Origin: Hyphodiscus hymeniophilus
Lineage: Eukaryota; Ascomycota; Leotiomycetes; Helotiales; Hyphodiscaceae
Assembly (NCBI GenBank): GCA_016508695.1
Contig: VNKQ01000003.1
Location: forward strand, 744,001 to 808,000
Reading direction: 5' to 3'
Length of the DNA: 64,000 bases
Shown: positions 1 to 12,351 of the stretch, one piece after another
How the letters are laid out: every line of letters starts with the position of its first letter
Numbering within the stretch: position 1 is the stretch's first letter
Notes under the pieces: model-generated
Database searches by the model: none
Seen by the model: the letters and a program-made list of their open reading frames with translations, nothing else
What the model was told of the DNA's origin: nothing
Made by a program: the position numbers and the translations under genes

Positions 1-96
1 TCTGGATTCAACCGGTAACACTCGATACAGTGTCAGGGATTTCGGACTGCTAGGGACCGCAGATTGAAAGTTGTTGTATTACTCATGCCTTTTCCT

Positions 97-2288
97 TTAC
101 AGCTTCGCCCGCGTCTCGGTAGCTTTGTGCAAATCACCACCCCTCTCCTTGAAATATTCCGCGATCTTCTCCCTGGCAACCCCCACCACACTGGCGTCCT
201 CCACCGTCGCCGGAACCTGTACCTCCTTCTCGAACTCGCCGTGCACGGCATTCTCCACCAGTTCCTTCAGTACCCTGCGCAGCGTCTTCCCGGACCGTGT
301 CTTTGGGATCATGCCCTTGCCTTGGATCATGCCACCCAGAGATGCGATCCCACCAATTTGCGTGCGGACGAGTTTCTGCGCCTCGCCGAAGAGCTGATCG
401 GAGGGTATGGCGGATGGGGGATGGTCGGCTGTGGAGAGCGTGACGAATGCGAATGGTAGATGGCCTTTCAGGGCATCGGGGATCCCAACAACGCAGCACT
501 CGGCTATCGTAGGGTGGGAGGAGATGGCTTGCTCGATTGAGCCTTGGCAAAAGTTAGGAGCTGTCTGGAATGGAAGAAGGAATTACCTACCCGTGCTGAA
601 TCTGTGAGCAGCGACATTAATGATATCGTCTGACCTCGACATGACATGGATATAACCATCGTCATCAATCATTCCCGCATCCCCGGTATCAATCCATTTC
701 CCTTCAAATCTCTTCAAATAGCCCTTATAGAACCTTTCTTCGTCCTGCCAGAGAGTGCGGAAGCCGGTAGGCGCCAACGGCATCGCGAGGACGATATTCC
801 CCATCTTGCCTTTTTCCACCTCTTTCCCTTCATCGTCAACAATCCGAACATCGAACCCGGGCATGGCTTTCCCGGCACTGCCAGGCTTGATACCCAATGG
901 CTTTGCGTCTCGGGTCTTCGTCTTCCGGTCCTTTCCAGCATGCGGTACGAGTGCGACGCCTGAGATGGGAGAGCCGGATTCAGATGACCACCAATTATCG
1001 ATGACATTTGATCCTGGTGGCCCGTACTTCCCCAGAAGATCCTGGTACATTGTGACAATACTTGGTTCTGATCTCTCACCAGCGAGGAACAGAGCTTGCA
1101 TAGACTTCAATCCTCCTCTTTCTCCTATCTCCTTCAACATCTTGTTCTCGGGGTCTTCTTTCCGGATCGCACGCAAGGCTGTTGGGGCAGTGGATAGTGT
1201 GTTGACTTTGTATTCCTCGACAATTCTCCAGAAAGTACCCGCATTAGGTGTCCCAACCGGCTTTCCTTCAAAGAGGACAGTGGCTGCTCCTGTGAGGAGC
1301 GGGGCGTAGAGAATGTACGAGTGACCAACAACCCATCCAATATCAGAAGCGCAGAACATCACATCTCCCGGGCCGTGGATACCAAATAAATAACTGATGG
1401 AAAGATGCAGGCCAACCGCATGTCCTCCAGCTTCCCTCAGAACGCCCTTAGGCAAGCCAGTCGTTCCGGAAGTGTAGATGATATACACGCCATCACTAGA
1501 CTTAACAGGGACACAACCGGCCTTCAGTCCTCTAACTGTGGCGTCCCGGCACAGTCTTGACCAATCCCTCTGTCCGTTCTCCTTGTCCAATTCATCCCAA
1601 AGCAATTGATCCCGTTGCCAGATGATCGTCTTCTTCGGCTTGTGCTTCGAAAGAGCGATCGCCTCCGTAATGAAAGGCTTATAAGACATGGGAGGCTTGG
1701 CTCCATCAATTCCGCATGAAGCTGTCAGAATGGCGACGGGTTTCGAAGCGTCGATTCGTTGTGCCAGCGAAACTGCAGCGAAACCACCGAATACAACTGC
1801 GTGGATTGCTCCGAGTCTCGAGACTGCAAGTATGCCAATAAGAGCCGCCGGTATCATGGGCACTGTAGAGGTGTTACAATGATGTAAATAGCAGATTTTC
1901 AACACTCACTATACATCAGGACTACGTCTCCTTTCTTCACACCTTCCTCTTTTAACACCCCGGCGAAAGTCTCCACCTCTTGCAGAAGCTGCTTGTATGT
2001 GATTTTCTCCTTTGTATTGGTGACTGGGCTGTCGAAGATGATAGCCGTCTGATCCCCATTCCCAGCATCCACATGTCTATCCACGCAGTTATGACACGTT
2101 GAGATTTCGCCATCTGGGAACCATTCCCAATGGTCGTGTGCAGTGCCAGACTTTAGCGATTTCTTCGTTCGTGATAGAGTGGCGCTTGGCTTTTTGTGCC
2201 AGGAGAGATGTGCGGCTTGCTCTGCCCAGAAGGTTTCCGGATTTGAAAGGGAGTGTTGTTGAACCTCGTCTTGAGGATGGGAAGGCAT
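97..2288 (-). CDS. Short-chain acyl-CoA synthetase (ACSS3 / propionyl-CoA synthetase-like), peroxisomal signal
   Basis: Predicted to activate a short-chain acid such as propionate or acetate to its CoA ester through an acyl-adenylate. Three exons, 2288-1910, 1862-591 and 542-97, join in frame to 698 residues; the introns are 47 and 48 bp with GTGAGT and GTAGGT donors. The N-terminus has the FWAEQA segment of the acetyl-CoA synthetase family. The AMP-binding P-loop YTSGTTGLPKGVLR starts near residue 256 and is followed by GGHAVGL, the PrpE/ACSS3 form. The adenylation segment DTGDAGMIDDDGYIHVMSR and the C-terminal lysine region PKTRSGKTLRR are intact. The protein ends RAKL, a canonical PTS1 tripeptide, so a peroxisomal site is inferred. 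Length is normal for the family. Substrate cannot be read from sequence; acetoacetyl-CoA or acetyl-CoA use is less likely. The start is the first ATG in a long open exon. Confidence 0.9.
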
Positions 2289-5200
2289 TGTGATCTCTAG
2301 AGATATCAGCAGGCATCCAAGGATACGGGAGATATTTCTTACATTACTGATTATACAGCGAGCCTAGCTGTCTGCACTGGTATGGTCTTCGTGAAGCTTG
2401 TATCCTTACTCACGTTGCACTTAGTAGGCTGAGGGCACGATCGCTAGTGAGGAAAGATCACAGAGAATAAGCAGCATTAATTATAATATGAGACAAGAGA
2501 TAATAATAGGAACATGGCATTGAAGCTGGGCTTTAAATGGACACTGGATCATGATAGGGAAACGAGGAAACTCTCGAGTTTACCCCGGATGAAAGGCGCT
2601 GATGGTTGGAGGATAGATTGGCTTCCCCGCAAATGGCCTCGGCTTTGTTGGTCCGATCCGACGTCTCGGTCCGGATTAGACCAAGGTAAGCGAGATCTTT
2701 TCCCCCGAACTCGGGTCGATGCCCATTGTGGTGAATCCTATCGATTATGTCTGGACCTCCTTGATTGAGTACTAACTTATGTTGAACCGTGGAAAATATT
2801 ACATCTTGATCAGGCCCAAATCTTATTTCCATCCAAGCTGATCTCTGACAGGGATCTCCGACAGATTTTGACCACAATGACCACTTGTGCACCGCGCTCC
2901 CTTAAAGAGGAGTCAGAATACTGCCTTTGGCAGAAGCGGAATGTCTTGGATTACTCTCTGCCCGAACTGGAGTTAATAATGAGAAGTAGTGGCTATAGTA
3001 GTGAGCCAACACGGAAGCGCTGCTTGGTATACGGAGCGATTACGTGCATTATCAAAGGATGCACCGCGTAAACATCTCTGCATTCTGAAACCCAAAAAAG
3101 CGGCTGCGTAAGTGTCAAAGAAAATTCAAAGGGGATGAGAAGTTTGAATATCAAAATCACCAAGCGGAGCTGCCATTAGCCAATCTGTGTATTGATGTTG
3201 CCCCTTTTCTTGTGGAAGTATACGGAATAGACAAACAATTAAAAACTCATGCAAAGCTTGATGAGGATGTAAAAAGATTTAGGCATCTCTCTGTGCATCG
3301 CAAGAAGCGGACGTGCATACGGACAGCCGAGTGGTCAGCTTGTACGCCAAACTGACTAAACTCGAGCTCAAATTCATCCTCAATTGGGGTTCACATATCA
3401 TCAACACGAACGGCAAACCCCAATACCATGTTAAAGACTTTGACTCTATGGACCCCGTATCTTCTTCTATTTATCTCGGGCGCATCTTCGCTAATGTTAA
3501 TACTATCCCTTGTAGGCGCTTGATAGACCCAGCTCAACACTTCTTCAAGTAACAACGTGAGGACCTCCTCGTTCGCAAATCCTCATTCTCTGCAACCCCG
3601 TACAAAGCTGCCACTCCCTGAGTATACCTTGCCTAGATACTGGTCCGTTCCGGATCCTGCCTCGACAATGCTCACACCCATTGCCACCAGACATAAATGG
3701 TCTCGGACAAGTCGAAGACTCCTAGCGTGCGAAGAACAGTAGATCGCAGCAATGATTGTATATTGACACTCATCAGGCCAGTTTTGAAACCGAATCACTG
3801 CGTCATACCTGCGAAAGTCTGGGACCGGAAGTGAGCGGCTGCTTGCGCTTGAGAGCTGCGACATGGCGATGATCACCATCTTGCGTAGCAATCCATACAC
3901 GATATCTGTCGTTGATATACCGGATGTTCATCGTGGACTAGCACAAGATCGTCATCGACGAGAGATCTGCGGGATAATTCCTTCCTTCCAGAAAGATTCC
4001 TACATGGAGAACGGTAAAGATGTTGGTTGCGGGGTTCTCACAAAGATCCTCATGAGGAGAAACAGTGGAATAGGTCTTAAAACCCTCGTCGTCGTGATCT
4101 CTGAATCCGCAGAAGGACATCGCGAGATAAAGCGATATCCATACCGTAGGTAGCTGCCGGATCCCAGAAATGGATACCGAATCTCCACTCGACCATCTCA
4201 TTTCTGTGCAAAAAAACATAAGGCTGCAACAAGGACTTGATCGAAGTACCCCCCTTGGAATAATCGTGGTTTGAGTCGTCCAAATAAGGGCTCGAAGATG
4301 AGATGAGATGAGGCTCTCGGGAGTTAGCAGAAAGGAAACAAACTATGCGCTTACGAGGCCCCGGCATACGTAATCTCCTAAAAAGCCAGATCGTCCACAT
4401 TAGCAATAACGGACCTTGTAAGATGTCATGAAGGATTCCGATCTGAAAGTTGCTAGCATAGCAAAGATACGGTTCAGGCATTGACGAGTGAAGGCACCGA
4501 ATATTCAAACCAACAGAGTATCCACGACCATTCGTCATGTGCCACGCAAGCTTGAAAGAAGCATCGACATTGATTCTTCTACAAATGAAGCAAATACTTC
4601 TCGATCAAGAACGGTCCGTCGATCTCATGCATACCTAGTATGAAGCACCGGCACTTATGTCCATCTCGCAAAGGAGGCCCGGCATTTCGTTCCCCACAGG
4701 GGCGGAGAACGGTGCAGGAACAATCAATCCCATGAATTAGTTAGTTGCCTTCTGGACGAACCAACAAATCAGACCCAGCTGAGTATTTGAGTTGAGTTAT
4801 TACCGAAAAAGCTCCCTTCACTCTTACGCAAGTCCTGATCCGCCGCACTCGTAGGGTAAGGTAAAGGTAGCTTCGAGCTATATACCTATGGGGGAGGGGG
4901 GTCGTGGAGATGTTTAGACTCCAGCCGATGACGTTTCTCTGCACAAGACGCGACTTAAAGCGGCGTGTCGCTTTTTGCCTCCCCCGCCCTTTTTCGCAAT
5001 GGTTGGTCCGCAGGGCAGGGCAGCGGCTCGATTCCATTGCACTTGCGCAGGTACTGCCCCTTTTTCCCCAAGCTTCTTCCCATATGCAAACGTCCACTCG
5101 ACTTTACATAAAGGGGGAATTGAAAATTTCAACGTGACACTGGTTTCACGTTGGCAAAGGAAGAAAGAAGTTCAAAGCTTTCTTTTTCGACGACGACGAC

Positions 5201-6355
5201 TCGGTGGGTAATATATATATGGATTATCGATGGGCGAGCGAGATGAGGGGGGTCAATCTATCGGTTCTATTCTTGGATGCAGCTTGGATGGAGCTTGGAT
5301 GGAGCGTTTGGAGAGAAGAGAAGGGGGGGTCCGTCGTGGAGAGTCCAACGTAGTAAATATCCACTGCAACCTAATGAGGTGAGGAGAAGGAGCTTGCTCC
5401 AGATTTCCAGGGAAGGTGTAGCGGCGATATTTTGGGGAGAGGATGGAGATCTGAATTCTGGAGTCTTTTGGTTAATCATTAGGAAGATCGGAAAGGTTGG
5501 AAAGATTGACAAGAACGACAGAAAGAATGTTTCTGGAGCCGTGGATGGGAGGAAAGGTGGGAACTTTTCAGTCCTGTCCATGTCTGCTTTGCAAGAGAGA
5601 TGGACTGGTAGGACGCGGTAGCATAAGTGTGTATGTAGTAGAGGTCGTTGTCCAATGGAACCTGAAGCATCGTGTCGAATTGTATATCCCCAGCTTGAAG
5701 GAGGGGGTAAACGCCATGCTCACTGCACAGGGCGGGCGATATCCCAATTTCCAGGAAGAGTTGAAGGACAAAACAGGCATTGGATCGTGTTTCACACATT
5801 CGAAACAGAGTCTCGCCTTCCCGTCTGTCGAAAGCCATCCCTCCAACCTTACAGGAGGGCATCGCAATAGCTCCATCAAGAAATATCTGTGATGAGAGCT
5901 GTAGTTCTGGCCAATACCAATGTCTTGCCCATCAAGAGCCGTTGAAGTGCGCCCGATCCCGAAGCATCAATGGTCGGGGAAGGGCGAGGTAATCTCAGGA
6001 ACCCTGCGTCGAGAGGATGAATGGTCTTGGTAGGGGTTGGATCGTAGATTGCAGATTGCATGCGGGTTCATACGAGAAGCTGGGCCTTTCTAAGGTGTGA
6101 TCGTTAAGCTCGGACAAACAAATGGCTTTCAACTTCCCAGAATACCAGGAGAATGAATAGCAGGTGGTAGAAACTGTGTAAAATGAGATTACAGTCTCAT
6201 CGCAAACGAGGTAATATGGAGAACCATCGACACCTCCCAGTCCGCATTGAGCCCTAAGGCAAAGATCACCAGAATTTACCGTAGCAGTTATCGCTAATAA
6301 ATCATCAATGGTTTTGGATTCATTGAGCCACCTCTTCGCTTGGCTGATGCGGGCG

Positions 6356-6457
6356 GGAAGGGGAGGGAAGGGGATGAAAGGAAGGGGATGAAAGGAAGGG
6401 GAAGAAGGAGAAAAGGAAAGAAAGGGAAGAAGGAGAAAAGGAAAGAAAGGGAAGAAA
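6356..6457. repeat. Purine-rich low-complexity tract
   Basis: About 100 bases of almost pure A and G on the plus strand, built from imperfect GGAAGGGGATGAAA and GGAAGAAGGAGAAAAGGAAAGAAA blocks repeated two or three times. It lies in the intergenic region upstream of the clock-controlled cell-wall gene. No coding role is apparent. Confidence 0.8.
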
Positions 6458-6554
6458 GTGAAAGCTGAATGTCGATGGTCTCTGCCATCATTGCCATCCA
6501 TCCTGTGATTCCCATTGTCTGTCCCGTGAAGCCAGGGAATCCGCGCCTTGAAAC

Positions 6555-6578
6555 GAGGACGAGGACGAGGACGAGGAC
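6555..6578. repeat. GAGGAC hexamer array
   Basis: Four perfect tandem copies of the hexamer GAGGAC, in intergenic DNA. It opens a basic or acidic frame depending on strand, but no gene model uses it. Confidence 0.85.
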
Positions 6579-7040
6579 AAGAAGCAAGACGAGTCGCCGC
6601 AAGGGCTTGAATTGGAGGACACCACCTCACCTCCCCTTGGCTGAGTCAGTTCACGTTCATCATTCTGCTGTGTTACCAAACTACCAGACCCAAGAGCCAT
6701 CGGTAAAGCCACAAAGGAGAGATCACGATTCTCACTTGCACCCCCCTCTACCCCTTCACAAGTTCACTGCCTCCATACGGAGGAGGTAGTGTCCATACTG
6801 TGTGCTACATCCAATGATCCATCCCTCCAAGCCTACCCAAAGTAGCCAAAGTAGCCAAAGTCCTGGAAAATTCATTGGATCACCCGTTGGACCACCAGCA
6901 GGCGCGATCAACCCTTGGTCGCACTCGAAGCCAATCGTACTCAGTCGCACCCCTACCAGAGACCCACTCTCCCCCTTTTATCCAAGCCCAATGCGGCAAT
7001 ACACGCACATCTTGCCCTAGCACCTGCGCTAGATCCAACT

Positions 7041-7080
7041 TTTGCCCATGTTCGCCCATGTTCGCCCATGTTCGCCCATG
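7041..7080. repeat. 10-bp tandem repeat TTCGCCCATG
   Basis: Four head-to-tail copies of TTCGCCCATG, the first with one change (TTTGCCCATG). The array ends about 230 bases before the start codon of the clock-controlled cell-wall gene, so it lies in its likely promoter. Whether it binds a factor is not known. Confidence 0.85.
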
Positions 7081-7311
7081 CTGTGTATTAAAGAACTTCC
7101 CACCCCCCTCCCCCCATCTGGATTTTCCCTTCCTCACCCACACTCTCGTTCTACACAAATCAATCGGATCTTTTAGAAGTCCAGTCGCTCGTTAAAGCAA
7201 CCCCACGTACATTCAGATCAATCAGTCAATCTTCCCGCAATCACCATCTCCCCAACTTCTCTCTACCACTTCAAGTACTTACTTAATTTACCCATCCCAA
7301 CAAACGTCAAG

Positions 7312-8027
7312 ATGCAATTCTCTACCCTCGCCGTCATTGCTGCCGCAGCAACTGCCGTCTCCGCAAACTGGAACGGGACGACCAACGGAACTGTCGTCTA
7401 CACAACTGACATTGTTACCGCATATACCACCTACTGCCCAGAGGCCACTTCCATCACTCTGGGAGGCTCTACATACACTGTGTCAGAGGTGAGCGCTAGA
7501 ACCGGGAGGTTGGAGCATTCGGATATGATATTTGTGTCACCAGACGAAATTCTATATGGAAGCTCCAAAATTCTTGGACCTTCAACATCGCTTGAATTCA
7601 GAGCTGACCACATATCCAGGCCACCACCTTGACCATCACTGACTGCCCATGCACGATTGTCAAGCCTGTTACTTCCTCATCGCAAGTTTCACCGTGCCAT
7701 TTATGAGATTATCTACTGACCCTTCGATAGCGTTGTTTACTGCAATACGTGCTCTGCGTACGGTCTCCACCTTGCATCTTCCCCATACATCGCTAACTTC
7801 TCTCCAGTATTCCAACCAGCGCCCCAGTCTACGTTAACAGCACTGCAGCAGCCACTGGCCCTGCTACCCCAGTCGGAACCGGTTCCGGTTCAGCTGTTGT
7901 CACCTCCTCGGGATCGTCTGCCACTGCTTCCCCAAGCCCCATCACCGCCTCTTCCGGCAACAAGGCAGCAACCCTCTCTGGTGCTGCTCTCGCTGGTCTG
8001 TTCGGCCTTGTCGCTTACGTTTTGTAA
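7312..8027 (+). CDS. GPI-anchored cell-wall protein, clock-controlled protein 6 (CCG-6) type
   Basis: Small secreted wall protein. Four exons, 7312-7488, 7620-7681, 7731-7757 and 7808-8027, give 161 residues. A signal peptide covers about residues 1-18 (MQFSTLAVIAAAATAVSA), followed by N-glycosylation sequons and the family core VVYTTDIVTAYTTYCPEAT, then TLTITDCPCTIVKPV and a VVYCNTCSA block. The C-terminus is Ser/Thr/Ala-rich and ends in a hydrophobic GPI-attachment tail (GAALAGLFGLVAYVL). The second intron starts with GCAAGT, a GC-AG intron; this choice is needed to join the reading frame into the conserved TSSSVVYCNTC stretch. Neurospora ccg-6 relatives are clock- and conidiation-regulated; regulation here is inferred from family only. 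The 27-nt third exon would be easily missed by gene finders. Confidence 0.85.
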
Positions 8028-11000
8028 GCGTCTTCTCTTTCGCCATCCGCCTACGAATGTATGAATTTCTTGAAGGCGAACTTCAGTAACTCGTGACGGA
8101 GGAAGCGCTTGGGAAGTTGGGGGAATGGGTGATGCATGGGTTGGTCTTAATGGTGTTGCATTGCTTGACGGAGTCATTCTACGTCTTAATTACGTACGAC
8201 ACGGCTTCTGGTGTCGCATCCTTTTCTTGTAATTGCTTGCATGGTCTCGAGGGCAGCGAGGTTCCAATATCCGAAGTGTGATCTTCAGGTGTCTTGAGAC
8301 GGAGATATTAGATTTGTCGAATACAACATCTGTTCCATCTGAAATCTTCGTACAAGCGTGATTTGGTTTTTTTGGCTTCTGGCTAGCATAGATGTACTAC
8401 ATAAATGACTTTTACGCCGGGTGATTTGCGGAATTCTCAAAATATGGACAGTGCTTGCGCTTGTATTGTACAATAGATCCAAAGACGGCCCTCATTGCTG
8501 AGAGTCCAAGTTCTCAATCAGCACCTTTCTCTTCTTGAAACGGTCCAACAACCAACCCAGACGTAAACACTCTATTTTCCCCGGAGTGATCGACCGATAG
8601 CCGATTCCATCGCCGCAATTTCCACCTCCACATAGGAGCGCCCTATCCTGCAGGCTGCACGAAACCTTTCCACGCCTATGCATCCGTCTCGGCACCCTCC
8701 CCAGTATATACCTCGTAGCCTCCGTACATATCGTACTTTCACCCTACGACCCAGCGCGTCCAAGGTGCAAGACCTGCAAGACCTCTACGCAACACGGACT
8801 CACATCACTACCTCATGTGCCGTGTATCTGATTCTCGTCTTTCCGAAAAGTGAGGTGAGATAGCTTCCTCGATGCAAGCAAGCTAGCTGGCTTTGCTTTT
8901 TGCGAGCCTCATATGGATTAAGATCAAGATCTAGATCAAGCAATACTCTTTGATTCCCATCCCTTTACGACAGTACAGGTATACATAAGACAATAAAACA
9001 AAGTAATACTGGATGCATAAGGTCATAGATGGTGAAGGTCCTTGCTTCGGCATCGGGCTCATGCGTGTGCATTCGATTTTCATGGCTCGGGGAATTGCAA
9101 AGCGCTGGGCCTCCGTGGGGAGGGTGGAATCTCTGAACCTCCTCATTCACATCCTCCCTCCAAACGTACTACAATACGACAGTACAGCTAACTATCAAGG
9201 CAGCGGCACGCAAGGCAGAGCAGAGGCAAGCCAACGGAGAGAAACATAACGGCTGTCAACTCAGCGCCACCAATGGAGAAATGATTAATACTCTATCCAA
9301 CCGTGTACTTCCAGAAGTGAGGAAAGGGCTGGAAGGGGAAGGGATGGGCTTCGTCGCATAGAAGAAAAACGGACTTGAATGACATTTGTGCGATCCATCA
9401 GCGAGGCGGCTGTTTGTCCCCTCCCTCCCTTCCTCCCTTTCTTCCTCTTCTCTAGACTCTCTGAGAGGTGGGACTCACAAACACACCACAAGCACAGCAC
9501 CTCCTCACCGGTCCCAACTGCCCACACACTCAGAACGAAAACAACAGCCCCACCCAGTAGTGACCAACACAACACACTACATAGTTAACCATCATGATTC
9601 AAGCGCACAAGAAACCCAAACTCCAGCGAAATCTGAGACGAAAAAGACCTCGCAACCCATCGTCTTTAGCCAGCCACTCATCGCCCCTTTTCGAAGTTCG
9701 CACAACCGACCCCCTGACTAGAGCATGTCCGTTCCCGTCCTGCATGCATGCATGCATGGAAGTTGCCCTCCAAGATTCCAAGCAGCAAGACGAAGCGAGC
9801 GAACGAGCGAGGCGAGGCGTTTGAAGGGGGGAGAGATTTTTTGAGAGTCTATAGGATCTGCGCTTGTCTGTTTTGGGTAGTACTTTCTAGATACAGTAGT
9901 GCGTATTAGCGCGCTGGGGGCCGCTTTACGAAACGAGGGAGAGATCAGGACTCGGCTCCACTTCCTCGAGGACTGCTCCACCAGTTGAGTTGGGGATGAC
10001 GCACGTACCTTAGGGGTGGGTACCTTACCTGACTCGACATGATGCGGGGCATTTCGTCTCCGTGGCTCAGGCACATGATCTCGGTGTTCTTGATGGGAGG
10101 GACGACGAGGAGTGGGAAACTGCCCGCGTCCTAGGATGGATATCCGTATCTATGGAGTACAGTGAGCGAGGGTGGGAAGACGAGGAGTGGGCAACTGCCC
10201 GCGTCCTAGGGATGGATATCCGTATCTATGGAGTACAATGAGCGAGGGTGCGAAGTCGCACGATGGAAGAGAGTTGGCCATGGCGGCCAATCGACAGACG
10301 AAGTCGGATATCAATGCTGACTGGAGCATTCACTGCGTCAGTCTGCGAGAGAACAAGAGGATGAGTGAGGAAGGTTAGGATTCTAAACTGCCTTCTTACG
10401 ATTCTTCGTGAAACTCGTGGGGGTTTCTCTTATTAGCCCTCAATGTCCGCGGCTGCAGAAACAAAGGTCTATGCTAGAGTTGACTTGCACATAACCTCCA
10501 CGCGTCTGGCCTGTCGCAGAGATTTTCACTTCTGCATTGTGCTCGAGCCTTATACATTTCGGAGCAAGGCTCGATTCACTTTCCCATAGGCGGCTGAATT
10601 ATGTGAGAGGGGTATTGACTACGCTATCGTACAGAGGCTTATGTGTAAGTCTCTTTCCAAATTTCATTCTTCAATCGACTTGAGTTATCTCAGACGACAC
10701 GCGAATCGTCCTGGAGCTTGTATGAAGTCAGACAAGTGTTCGATCTCGAATCGTCGAGAACTACCTACCAAGATGATCGTCAATAATGGCACAATTCTAA
10801 AATACCGAAATCCATCGGGATCCGCTGTCGATAATAAGACAGTGGCGAACGGAGCTAGGGGCGTTGAATACGCTGTTCCCGAGTTGGCTCAGTGCCCAGA
10901 AATACCAGATCCAGGAGCGACCTTCCCATGGGTGGGCTCATCATCGCTGCCGACGTCGTTCTCGCTCTCCGTTAATCCTCCTGCGGGCTTCAAGGTCTGC

Positions 11001-12351
11001 GCACTTTGAAGAAGTTCTTGAAAGATGGGTAGGCATCTCCACCAAGTAGACGAAATGTAGTGGGGAAATGATAGCCCATGCCGTTGACGACCTTGCAGAA
11101 TGGAACTCCTGTCTCGATTGTCTGACGCTGTCGTATTGACGCGAAAGCCTGCTGATGAAGCAGCGACTGCGAATCGCCTTTCGCAGATCCCCTGGATAGG
11201 AGAGGAAAAGGGCGAGGGGTCCTTATTGTCACAAGGGTATCTATCGTAGAGCGGTTAATGAGTGGGCCTCGGATCCCCCAAGCTGGGAGACGGGGATTCA
11301 GAGATGCAAAGGAAAGGCGGGAATCCAGACTCTGGCTGCCTTCCGTCTTTTCAGCAAGTAGGTACCGTACCTACTCTATGAACGGGACGCCCGAGGGCAG
11401 CGGGTAGAGAGAGGTCAGGTTTATGTGCCCCTGGGTGCAGGTGAATAGACGGTGTAGCCTTTGGAGGAGTCAGAGGAGTGACCAACTCACCGTATGTCTT
11501 TTGGTCCTGGGAGGATGAGAGAGAGGAAGGAAGCATTTCGATATCTCCGTCGTGGAAGGAAAGTAATCCTTGATTTAATCAAGCTACGGAAATGAGAGCG
11601 TACACATGGTTTTCAATAAACAAATTTGGTATCAAATCTCAACCTCGCCCACTTCTTCTATGCTTTTTCCTTCCATCGCTGGAGCGTGTCCCAGAGGCAA
11701 GCTTAAGAACGGAACGGCGGTTGAGGGAAAGCGTGCGTCCTCCAGCCTGGAATAAGAGGCTTTAAAGGCAGATGTTTATGGTGGTTGTTCTACGTAATAC
11801 TTCTTAGCTCTATAATTACCTTTGACTGAACATCATGTTGTGTCTCAATCCATGTCACTACTTCAGTAGTATGCTTTTCGGGGCAGAGTGTTTTCATTAG
11901 AAAGGAAATAGCCGCTCAATACTCCAGCACCAGATAAACCAGCGGCAGGACGGCAAGATCGAAAGGGGTTCAATTACTATATACAAGCCCAATACAGAGC
12001 CAACCATGAACCAATGCTTAATAACAAATCGCCGGAAATCGAGAAATGTTTGGGGTATATCCATCGCTTCGCAAAGAATTGATTCTTCAAAATCACCAAG
12101 ACAAAATCCGGAGTCTGCCAGCCAGATTGTCCTGAGGTCCCAAGCTTTTTTTCCCCGTCCGTCGCTAAAATCAAGCCAGATCAAATGTAACGCCATGAAT
12201 ATGCAAGGGTTCCGTAATGCATGCGCCGTAAGAGGAGAAGGAGAAGGCCGTTATGTGATGCTGTCACGGAGCGGATGTAAGAATGGCTCGCGAGCCAAAG
12301 TAAGCCAATATCAAAAGCACCACTCAAAGCGCCAACGTATAGAGAGTGAGT
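8028..12351. other. 4.3 kb stretch with no supported gene
   Basis: No convincing coding sequence. Open frames up to about 120 codons occur at 10641-11009 on the plus strand and 10074-9718 on the minus strand but match nothing I recognise. Repeats include a TGCA run at 9741-9757 and a 75-bp tandem duplication at 10104-10254. The far right end probably contains the 3' untranslated region of the minus-strand PAR32-like gene. Confidence 0.5.
10104..10254. repeat. Tandem duplication of about 75 bp
   Basis: Two adjacent copies, 10104-10178 and 10179-10254, beginning GACGAGGAGTGGG and ending GAGCGAGGGTG. They differ at only a few positions and by one inserted G. The near identity points to a recent duplication in non-coding DNA. 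Confidence 0.85.

Larger units (their letters stand above)
2289..7311. other. 5.0 kb stretch with no supported gene
   Basis: No reading frame here joins into a convincing protein. Scattered open frames on both strands reach about 150 codons, for example 4538-4077 on the minus strand, without a recognisable domain. The second half holds low-complexity tracts: a purine-rich run at about 6356-6457, a GAGGAC hexamer array at 6555-6578 and a 10-bp array at 7041-7080. The last 100 bases before 7312 are pyrimidine-rich, as expected for the leader and promoter of the cell-wall gene that follows. Confidence 0.5.

Noticed and set aside
3583..3900. Minus-strand 105-codon frame
   Set aside because: No domain, no partner exons and no supported start; composition alone does not justify a gene.
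4077..4538. Minus-strand frame of 153 codons with a hydrophobic patch (LLLMWTIWLFRRL) faintly like a fungal rhodopsin-type membrane protein
   Set aside because: Only one possible helix, no neighbouring exons with further helices, and no conserved motif. Resemblance is too weak.
9718..10074. Minus-strand 118-codon frame
   Set aside because: Basic, low-quality composition and overlap with tandem repeats; no family.
10641..11009. Plus-strand 122-codon frame ending VNPPAGFKVCAL
   Set aside because: Starts in plausible context but shows no motif, signal or partner exon; likely chance in a gene-poor area.
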